In this document: piece by piece, positions 56,657 through 64,000 of the stretch
Layout: the number at the start of each line of letters is the position of its first letter
Numbering within the stretch: the stretch's first letter is position 1
Assembly: GCA_029204225.1 (NCBI GenBank)
Contig: CM055110.1
Coordinates: 46,384,147 to 46,448,146, forward strand
Length of the DNA: 64,000 nucleotides
Source of the DNA: Diphasiastrum complanatum
Lineage: Eukaryota > Streptophyta > Lycopodiopsida > Lycopodiales > Lycopodiaceae
Direction of reading: 5' to 3'
Made by a program: the position numbers and the translations under genes
Notes under the pieces: model-generated
Told to the model about the DNA's origin: nothing
Database searches by the model: none
What the model saw: the letters and a program-made list of their open reading frames with translations, nothing else

Positions 56657-57445
56657 ATCTCCATCCTAGGGAGTTTAGGACAGCAGTAGAGAAAGCTATC
56701 AGAAGATAGGAAGTGTTTCTCAGATTCTCAGAGAGGAATAGAGGAGGAGGATCGCTGTAGGAGCAGCCTTCAAACTTCTGATTTCCACTGAGAAATCACA
56801 GTAGCAAGGAGTCAGATTCCAAGTGTAGGTAACTCGCTGAAAAAACAGCTGTTTCTCACTGACTTCAGAGGATTCTTCGTAGTTTTCCCAGCGAAATTAG
56901 AGTAGGAAGAAGCCAGCACCTCCATCGCTGTACAGTCAGAGACCTACATCCGATTTCCAGGGAAAAAGTTACTGGTTTTCAGCGAGTTGGAAGCCAAAAA
57001 AGAGGAGCAGGGCCAGCGCTGCCAGTGCTTCTGAAAATCTGGTTTTTCAACAAGTTTTTGGGCCCCAACGTCAGAGATTTGGAGCAAGAGGATTTCTACC
57101 AGATCAGCGAGTAGGAGACTTCTGAAATTTCAGAACTCAGAAGGGTTTTTGGACTTCAGATTTGCCTTTTTGTGGACAAGTTGGATTGCAATCAGACCAG
57201 CGAGCTACTATCCTCAAAAAACCGGGAAATTTAGTACCGTTTTGAAGCCTCAAACTGGCATTTTTCGGAACAGCAGGTCTGAAATTTTGGGGAAAAGAGC
57301 TGAAAGGGTTCCTCTTCATTCTTTCTTTGGAAGTACAGTCCTCAGAAACAGCTAAGTCATCTTTCCTTTCCCTTGTACAGTTGTAAATTAGTCTTTTAGA
57401 CTTTTTTCCTTCAGAAGTTAAGGTAGCTCTCTTTCAGTTTCGAAG

Positions 57446-57943
57446 ATGACCACTCCTCAGGGACCTGATCAACCCCAGGAGAGAGGCTTCGACGAACTTG
57501 AAACAGAAGCCTTGGCTTACAGAAAAGGGAAGGAACCCATGGAAGTAGAAGAACAGGAACAGTTCGCCGAAGAACTCGACGAACTAGTTACCAAGGAGCA
57601 GTTCCTCCAATTGGTAACACAAGTGGATGAACTGAAGCTGGCATTAGCCAATTTCAAGTCCAGTGTGGACGACTCGTTCGCTGAACTCAAAAACTTGATT
57701 TTGAGCTCCGCGAAAGGAAGCCTTCCCTCCACTTCTCAGTTATCCCCTTCTCCACTTCCATCAGTTTCGGGTGAGACTTTACGGTCTCACCCCAGTGTTT
57801 TTAAAGATTTAAAGCCTCCTACTTTTAATGGGGAAGAGAAGGATAGAAATGCAGATATTCTACAAACCTTCCTCAGCAAATGGAAGAACATTCATGCTCT
57901 TAAACAGACCATTTGCAAGCAATTGAGGCCAGTCTTTCTTTAG
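57446..57943 (+). pseudogene. Gypsy-3 gag N-terminal frame
   Basis: 165 residues, MTTPQGPDQPQERG to the stop at 57943, acidic with Gln/Glu-rich coiled-coil character. It overlaps the next frame by 31 bp. Only one residue (E to Q in VTEVDEL/VTQVDEL) distinguishes it from Gypsy-2. Confidence 0.88.
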
Positions 57944-60192
57944 GGCCTATGGCCTATAAGTGGTGGTTAAATCTCCAGGAGACTGGGCAGACTCCCCGGT
58001 CATGGAAAGCTTTTGAAGAAGCTTTCCTAAGAGAATTTCTACCAGAGAATGAACTTGATAGAGCCTGGGAAGCCTGGGAAAGAACAGTAATGGACAAGTC
58101 CCTCATCCAATATATCTCGCAGTATCGAGAGGCAATTTTAATGATTAAAAATATGGATGACTATCAAAAAATCAGGGGATTTGTCCGTGGCCTCAAAGAT
58201 GAATATAAAGTAGAGGTCCAGAGAAACTCGCCTACTACCCTTGAGCAAGCTCTCAGATATGCTCAAATCTATGATGATTCAGTGGGTAGGAAGAGAGCGA
58301 GACAGCAACCACTTTCTGAGCAGCTTTCTCAGAAAGACTTTCAATTTAAAAAGAAATTTTTAAAAAGAAAGAAAGAAGATAAATTTAAAAGTGAAGCTCC
58401 TCAGAAACGCCCTTCACTCATACAGCCCTTAAAACCAGATGATTTTGAGAAAGCCAAACAAGAACGTTTGTGCTTTGTGTGTATGGGCAAGGGACACACA
58501 GTCAGACAGTGTCCCAAGGGGCCTTTCACTAAAAAAGATAAGAAAGATAAAAAACAAGTTCATCTTGTTCAGACTGTATGTTTCCCCAGTGACTCGGCAG
58601 CTTCCGAGATCAAAGTGTATCATGAAGATCATGAACACTGTTGCCAGCTGACCTCTGCAATGCTAGCGAGACCCTTCAGCTTTGGGCCGCATGACCTAGT
58701 ACGTATGCATGGGAAAGTTGGTAACCAGTCAGTAAGAGTCATGGTTGATGATGGGGCAACCCATAATTTCATCAACCACACCCTGGTTAGAAAGCTTAAA
58801 CTACCAGAAGTACCTAGTCAGCATAGGTACATAGTTTCATTAGCTAAGGGTGAAGATAAAAAAATATGGGAAACTATGGTAAGTAAGTTAAATCTTGGTA
58901 TTCAGGGGTACCAAGATCAAATAAACTTTCAGATAATGCACCTGGATCGAACAGACATTGTTCTCGGGAGAGATTGGCTCTACAGTTTAGGACCTTCCCT
59001 CCACAGAAACTATCAGGAGAACACCCTCAGCTTTCAGTATAAAGGCCGAGAGATCCAGTTGCATGGGGAGCATGATGTTCCCAACAGCCCTATGGTCTGC
59101 AGTTCAGAGCTCTGTCAGCTAATCGGAGACGAAGACCATCAGGTATTCTTATGTGACTTTCAGTTTATTCCTGAAGTTTCTATTTCCAGTTCTATTCAGC
59201 AGAAAATCAGTAAATTAGAAACTTTATTGTCTAAATTTAAAGATGTTTTTCCTGAAGATTTGCCACATGGTTTACCACCTAGCAGAGAGGTAGATCATGT
59301 AATAAACCTAGTACCAGGTACAGCACCTGTTTCTAAACCTCCGTATCGGGTTAGCCGAACAGAGGATGAAGAAATAACTAGGCAGTTAACAGACTATCTT
59401 GGGAAAGGCCAAATTCAGACCAGTAGTTCACCATGGGCCTCACCAGTCCTATTGGTGAAAAAGAAAGAGGGGTCTATGCGTCTTTGCGTAGATTACAGAG
59501 CCCTCAATAAAGTCACAATTAAGAATAAATACCCTATGCCTCGAGCAGACGAGTTGTTTGATCAACTCGACGGGGCTAAGTTTTTCAGCAAAATAGACCT
59601 CAGATCGGGATATCATCAAGTCCGTATAAAATCGGAAGATGTCTCGAAAACAGCTTTTAGGACTCGTCACGGTCATTATGAGTTTAAGGTGATGCCATTT
59701 GGGCTCACAAATGCTCCAGCTACCTTTATGACCTTGATGAACAGTGTCCTCAGACCATACTTGGGGAAGTTTGTAGTCGTATTTTTAGATGACATCCTCG
59801 TCTACAGCAAAACGAGGAAGGAGCATCTAAAACACCTCAGAAAGGTGTTTCGACTGCTCAGAAAGCATAAGCTTTATGCTAAACAATCCAAGTGTGAATT
59901 CTTCGTTGAAGAAGTAGCATATTTGGGTCACATTATCTCTTCAAATGGGATTAAGATGGACCCAAATAAGGTTAAAGCCATACTCAGTTGGCTGAGACCT
60001 CAGAATATTTTGGAACTTCAAATCTTTCTTGGTCTGGCGGGATATTACAGACGATTTGTCAAGGAATATGCTCAGATAGCAGTCCCTATGACAAATCTCC
60101 TTAAGGGGAAGGGAAAGGAGTTCATTTGGGAGTCCGCACAACAGGAGAGCTTTGATGCTCTCAAAACAGCCTTAGCTACAGCACAGTTTTAA
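57913..60192 (+). pseudogene. Gypsy-3 gag capsid, zinc knuckle, protease and RT in one open frame
   Basis: 759 residues open without a stop. Order: capsid [16 protein letters not shown] (about residue 15), CCHC knuckle [14 protein letters not shown] (about 192), protease [11 protein letters not shown] (about 277), RT with [14 protein letters not shown] (about 523) and [10 protein letters not shown] (about 628). A missing C near 60185, compared with Gypsy-2, shifts the frame and separates RNase H. The stop seen near the protease end of Gypsy-2 is absent here. Confidence 0.92.
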
Positions 60193-60218
60193 AGGTCGTC
60201 GACCCCAATCAGCCATTT

Positions 60219-60809
60219 GTGGTCGAAACAGATGCTAGCGACTTTGCAGTAGGTGCTGTGCTAACTCAGGGTGGACGACCAGTTGCCTTCGAGAGTAAAA
60301 AACTCGAGCCAGCACAGACTAGGTATAGTGCCTATGAAAAGGAACTCTTTTCTATAGTCCATGCCCTTAAGACTTGGAGGCATTATTTGTATGGTGCCAA
60401 CTTTGAGGTCCTGACAGACCATGAGAGTCTCAGATACCTTTGCAATCAACCTGAGCTTAGAGGTCGGAAAGCTCGTTGGGCAGAGTTGATGCAAGAGTTT
60501 GACATGTCTATCAGATATAGGCGTGGAAAATTCAATACAGTAGCAGATGCCCTTAGCAGAATGCCTATGATAAACGAGCTAAGTTTTACTCAGATTCGTA
60601 ATGAGTTACTCGAGTCCTTGAGAGGGAAATGCCAGCATGATGCATTCTTCTCTATTATCTGGAACTCAGTCCAGAACAGACAGTTACAGACTCCAGAACC
60701 AGTTCCCGGGGCTGGTGCCAGTTCATCCAAGAATACGGCAGCTTCCGTTGAGGATGATGATGAGTCCGAGTATACGTCGTCAGATGACGTTGAGGATTCA
60801 GAGCCTGTA
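60219..60809 (+). pseudogene. Gypsy-3 RNase H, truncated pol end
   Basis: Begins [15 protein letters not shown], continues TDHESLRYL and [12 protein letters not shown], and ends at the deletion junction. Integrase is absent. Confidence 0.9.
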
Positions 60810-60815
60810 GGCTTG

Positions 60816-61832
60816 GGTTGATTCAGGGGTTGGTGCATAGGATGATTCAGAGGTCGGTGCACAGGATGATTTAGAGGCTGGTGCACAGGATGAGTCCCAG
60901 AGCCCAGAGCATTTGTATTCGGATGCCCAGCTGGCCGACTTGGTTGCCACATTGGATTCAGAGGCCCAGTAGATGCCGAGTGTCAGGGCGCCCCCGTCAT
61001 CTCTTGCCAGCATGCCATACACAGAGTCCCAGCCAGAGCAGCCGCATGAGGTGCCTACAGTTCCTCCAGCTCCTCAGAGGGTGTATGTGCGCCGCACAGC
61101 TCCTCCAGTGCCACCGATGCCATTTAGGCCTGCAGCCCTCCATCGCCGTCCACTTCTGTAGCACCAAGTCTCCATGGCAGGCCACCATCTGTGCCCACAT
61201 CCACAGTGGCTCCTCCAGGTGCAGCACCCACGTCACATCCTCCTCCTTTGGCAGCACCCAGGATGTACCAGTACCGGCCACCACAACGCCCCTTTCAGTA
61301 CATATCGCCACTGTACTCGCCTCCTGCACAGCCAGTTCCTCCACTTGCAGCAGCCCCACGGGCACACACTCCACGATCTCATCCTCCTAGCTCAGTTGCA
61401 CAGGGAGTTCCCTCTTTTGCTTCCCTATCCCAGCCGGCCTCAGCTTGGGCCCAGCCCAGCCAGCCAGGTGATTTGCATGGGGGTGACGAGGCATTGACAG
61501 CTCCTCTTGTCCGCAAGAGACCAGGCAGGCCCAAGGGTGCACCGAACAAGAAAGGCAAGGCACAGAAACTGCCAGGGAGGAGAGGACGACCACGCAGGGC
61601 TCCAGGTATAGGTAGAGGTGCAGTATCACAGCCAGTTGGAGCAGGTGTTGTTGGTTTGGCCTGCTTGGGGGCTGATGCGGAGGCTGATTGGGAGGATGAG
61701 GATGACGAGTCTTCCCCCTCGGATACACAGCCCATGCCAGTTCTAGACAGGCAGAGATATCGGCTGCGAGAGTCAGCTCGAGGCCCTGAGTTGTTTCCAG
61801 AGCATTCGTCTGAGTCAGAGCCAGAGCATTGA
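60816..61832 (+). pseudogene. hAT-B transposase tail with 24-bp repeats and AT-hooks
   Basis: It starts with three 24-bp units of the form GGATGATTCAGAGGT...TGCACA (60816-60887), then joins the tail also seen in hAT-A (SPEHLYSDAQL). A CAG-to-TAG nonsense change occurs at 60970 relative to copy A, and a small deletion near 61137 shifts the frame. The last frame (61191-61832) is Pro-rich and contains the AT-hooks RKRPGRPKG and RRGRPRRA. It ends in an acidic Glu/Ser tail. AT-hooks bind AT-rich minor groove DNA. Confidence 0.8.
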
Positions 61833-62355
61833 TTGTGGCTCTGTTGTTTTAGTTTCAGTAGTTTGTCTCTAGCAGACGGTCTACCATTGTACTCAGATGA
61901 TTTTTCACATTATATACAGTGTTTGGCCTACATTATTTGCTGCACATTGTGCGTATGTCGCTCTGTACATGTGATGCTTTATTTTATGTCGAAGAGTTCT
62001 ATGTGCGTGTCTGAATCCTGTTTTCATTTAATTTCGTTTGAAGTGAATGCTAGCTTCACATATATGCACCTACATCATGAGCACAGCAATCACCCCTACA
62101 CCCCAAACGACATTTCATAAACACATGTAATACATCTGCATTTAAAAAAATTACAGACATTGCATCTTACATGACCAGGCTCGCGTTGCACAAAAAACAA
62201 CTATGTATATATTCAACCGTTGTATCAGGATAACATCACATATACTGTCATTTTTTTAAGCAGCCATCTAGTTATTTGCTGCACCATAAACTGCCGAAAA
62301 CTACATAGCAACAGTCCGCCACATACGGCTGGACCTCATCTATTCTAAACATCTC
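61833..62355. other. Spacer between convergent ORFs of hAT-B
   Basis: AT-rich, non-coding. Presumably shared 3' UTR/terminator region of the two convergent reading frames. Confidence 0.5.
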
Positions 62356-62763
62356 TCATTGATCCTCCACCGACTCCTCGCCCTCGTCTGGTGCATTGTT
62401 TTGTCGCTCTTGCTCTGCCTCCCGGTTAGCCCGAGCTGCCTCCTGGTTAGCCCGACGTCTGGCCGCCCTTTCCCTGACCATGATGAGTTGCCGTCGTGTG
62501 AAATTCATTCCCATCTGCTCATCCAGATCCAGCTCGACAGCGGGGACAGGACCCACAGCGGGGGCGGGTGGCTCCGGTTCCGGATTTCTCTGTCGAGTTT
62601 GTCGCAACATCTCTCTGATATCTGCCCCTTGCTTCCGATGCCTCTCGTTGTGCCTTCGGATATCTTCCTCAAGCTTCCTCTTGGCTTCGCCCTCGGGCTT
62701 CGGTGGTATGCGCTCTGCCATCTCGATCGACCTTTTCCTCACAGCACCCTGGTCCTTGAACAC
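62356..62763 (-). CDS. Unrecognised charged coiled-coil-like protein inside hAT-B
   Basis: 135 codons from the first ATG. A more natural start is the internal ATG at 62721 (MAERIPPKPEGEAKRK), giving 121 residues. The protein is highly charged: Lys/Arg/Glu-rich helix-forming ends (KLEEDIRRHNERHRKQ and RERAARRRANQEAARANREA) flank a Pro-rich middle, and the C-terminus is acidic (DEGEESVEDQ). No domain known to me fits. It lies between the transposase 3' end and the subterminal repeats, convergent to the transposase. It is absent from hAT-A, where the whole segment is deleted. The region is GC-rich and a plus-strand frame overlaps it, so expression is not assured. Confidence 0.5.
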   Translation of the reverse strand: MFKDQGAVRKRSIEMAERIPPKPEGEAKRKLEEDIRRHNERHRKQGADIREMLRQTRQRNPEPEPPAPAVGPVPAVELDLDEQMGMNFTRRQLIMVRERAARRRANQEAARANREAEQERQNNAPDEGEESVEDQ

Positions 62764-62929
62764 CCTCTCACAGCACCCTGGCTCTCAAACAACCTCTCAC
62801 AGCCTGTCACTGGCTCTCGCTTGCTCTCTCACTGTCTATCACTAGCTCTCTCACAGCCTCTGAAAATGCCAACCACAATGGCATTGTGAGTGCCTATTTA
62901 TCCCCACAGCCTGATCGGCCATGTGGATC

Positions 62930-63125
62930 CCCATCATCCCTCCATGTGCCTCTGTACCTGCCCCCATGTGATGCTCCCCCCTGTGTTGGTCTCCCATTGG
63001 GCCCATGGTCTGCTCACCCACAATGCCCATGTGCCTCTGTACTTGCCCCCATGTGATGCTACCCCCCTGTGTTGGTCTCCCATTGGCCCCTCGGTCTGCT
63101 CACTCGCAGTGCCCATGTGCCACAA
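62930..63125. repeat. 86-bp subterminal tandem repeats of hAT-B
   Basis: Two-plus units, with CTGCTCAC recurring at 63010 and 63096 and GCCCATGTGCCTCTGTAC in each. They are the counterpart of the 84-bp repeats of hAT-A. Confidence 0.85.
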
Positions 63126-63352
63126 CAACAGTCCCCTGCATCATGTACTGTACCCAGAACCCCCTTTTTTAACTTTTTTGTCCTTTTTTGGTAGTTAATA
63201 TGCAAAAAAAAATTATTAAAAATATATTAAAAAATAAAAAAAATATTAAAAATGGTACCGCCCTGGTACCGTGGATCCTAGGGCGGTACCGTACCGGCGG
63301 TACCACTGATATGGTACCGGCGGTACCATACCAACGGTACCACGAGGTACTA

Positions 63353-63354
<2 letters not shown>

Positions 63355-63400
<46 letters not shown>
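63355..63400. repeat. (TA)n tract between hAT-B and hAT-C
   Basis: 23 AT units lying exactly between the CTATG end of hAT-B and the CATAG start of hAT-C. Confidence 0.95.
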
Positions 63401-63402
<2 letters not shown>

Positions 63403-64000
63403 TAGATCCAGCGGTACCAGGATCCGCGGATCCCAGTACCACGGATCCATACTGATCCGTGGTACCACAATATTTAATATTTTTTAATATTTAATATTTT
63501 AATACATATATTTTTAACCTAATCCCCCCCCTCACTTCATCTCTCTCCCTGTCCATCGCGCTGTTGTCCCGCCCTCTGTGCTGTCCGCCCACTCCTCGCC
63601 ATCATACTGTCTTCGCGTTGCACTGATCGCTTCCGCCCCTGCTATTGCTATTTCGGCCTTTGTTGTGGATTTTCCAGCATTCCGCCACCTATCGCACTCA
63701 CCATCATCTCTACCTTTTTGCCCCAGTTCCCTCTACAGAAATGGTGCATTCCAACCTTGCCGATCTGTGGGGCGAGGTGGACATTGTCAGGCGGGTTCCC
63801 GACAAGTCCAACAAGTCCGGTGCAAAGATCGTGCACTGTCGATATTGCCTGGAGTTCAGTGCCACCCTCACTCGCCTTAAAGGCCACCTACTTGGCGCAC
63901 GCACCAAAAATGGTGGCACACTGAATGCTGCCCCCTATGCCAGCATGTCCGTTCCTATCAGGCAGTGACTTCTGGAAACCTACGGGCCACGTTTCGTGGC
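63401..64000 (+). mobile_element. hAT-C: 5' end of a third family copy, cut by window edge
   Basis: Starts CATAGATCCAGCGGTACC, then GGATCCGCGGATCC-type motifs to about 63470, an AT-rich stretch, a pyrimidine-rich leader and the transposase start. It retains leader sequence deleted from hAT-A. Confidence 0.8.
63741..64000 (+). pseudogene. hAT-C transposase, N-terminal fragment
   Basis: MVHSNLADLWGEVD with the BED-type finger intact in its first part (CRYC, then GHLLGA). A CGA-to-TGA change creates a stop at 63966-63968; the homologous frame continues beyond it to the window edge. Confidence 0.85.

Larger units (their letters stand above)
56296..60809 (+). mobile_element. Gypsy-3: truncated Ty3/Gypsy element nested in hAT-B
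   Basis: Same family as Gypsy-2: identical LTR start, PBS, gag and pol architecture. It keeps the 5' LTR, leader, gag, protease, RT and RNase H and stops after DVEDSEPV. Integrase, chromodomain and 3' LTR are missing. The right junction at 60809 runs straight into hAT transposase tail. The last bases match Gypsy-2 up to GAGCCTGTA, so a deletion removed the Gypsy 3' part together with part of the hAT coding region. Confidence 0.92.
54367..63354 (+). mobile_element. hAT-B: largest hAT element, bounded by CATAG/CTATG and TA tracts
   Basis: The left end CATAGGTCCCGCGGTAC and the right end, read inversely as CATAGTACCTCGTGGTAC, form imperfect terminal repeats. Both ends are followed by arrays of GGTACCGCGG-type palindromes (for example GGTACCGCGGTACC at 54420-54433). 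Content in order: transposase N-terminus and DUF659, nested Gypsy-3 (56296-60809), transposase tail with AT-hooks, a convergent minus-strand small ORF, and subterminal tandem repeats. ATATATAT flanks both sides. The 8-bp duplication fits hAT but cannot be distinguished from microsatellite sequence. Confidence 0.75.

Noticed and set aside
57911-57943. Programmed -1 frameshift signal in Gypsy-2/3 gag
   Set aside because: No X XXY YYZ heptamer in the correct phase was found in the overlap; kept only as a shared defect or possible unknown recoding.
62359-62889. 176-codon plus-strand frame opposite the small hAT-B ORF
   Set aside because: Composition is typical of antisense to a Glu/Arg-rich frame; the minus-strand reading looks more protein-like.

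Overview
The window is nuclear DNA of a seed plant, most likely a flowering plant with a repeat-rich genome. Two conserved plant genes have spliced exons with GT-AG introns. The rest is LTR retrotransposons primed by initiator-Met tRNA (TGGTATCAGAGC), hAT-type DNA transposons, miniature elements (MITEs) and microsatellites. The species cannot be named from the sequence. No bacterial, viral, CRISPR or organellar block was seen.

Layout. (1) 1-8.6 kb: the 3' two-thirds of a plus-strand NSUN5-type rRNA cytosine-5 methyltransferase gene. Eight coding exons (1785-8612) give 323 residues. The N-terminal exons lie left of the window or are unrecognised. Introns hold a duplicated SINE-like unit, a hairpin and a MITE. 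(2) 8.68-14.73 kb: Gypsy-1, a complete but decayed Ty3/Gypsy chromovirus-type element starting 69 bp after the NSUN5 stop codon. It has a 5-bp target duplication and unusual AG...CT LTR ends. (3) 14.7-24.1 kb: intergenic, with a badly broken Penelope-like reverse transcriptase at about 18.1-20.7 kb. (4) 24.1-37.1 kb: the last four exons of a minus-strand TAF5 gene (TFIID subunit 5, WD40). Two of these exons are separated by a 12.2-kb intron filled with a decayed Ty1/Copia element, which itself carries MITEs, a stray Gypsy integrase piece and a 5.4-kb composite insertion. (5) 37.1-64 kb: if the gene is intact this is all upstream TAF5 intron. It holds three copies of one hAT family (A, B, C), a second hAT family (D), two copies of another Gypsy family (Gypsy-2 full length; Gypsy-3 inside hAT-B and truncated), a LINE ORF1 relic, a solitary LTR and a roughly 0.7-kb foldback.

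NSUN5 and TAF5 are convergent housekeeping genes and probably the only functional genes here. Every transposon coding region examined has at least one frameshift or stop, so present mobility would need proteins from elsewhere.

The most unusual pattern is a group of hAT-like elements, autonomous and miniature. Where boundaries can be set they show 8-bp target duplications. Many begin CATAG and end CTATG, and each family carries its own dense array of short GC-rich palindromes near its ends. The largest, hAT-B, lies between TA microsatellites. Its transposase has a proline-rich tail with AT-hooks, and it contains a second, convergent, charged small ORF that I do not recognise.
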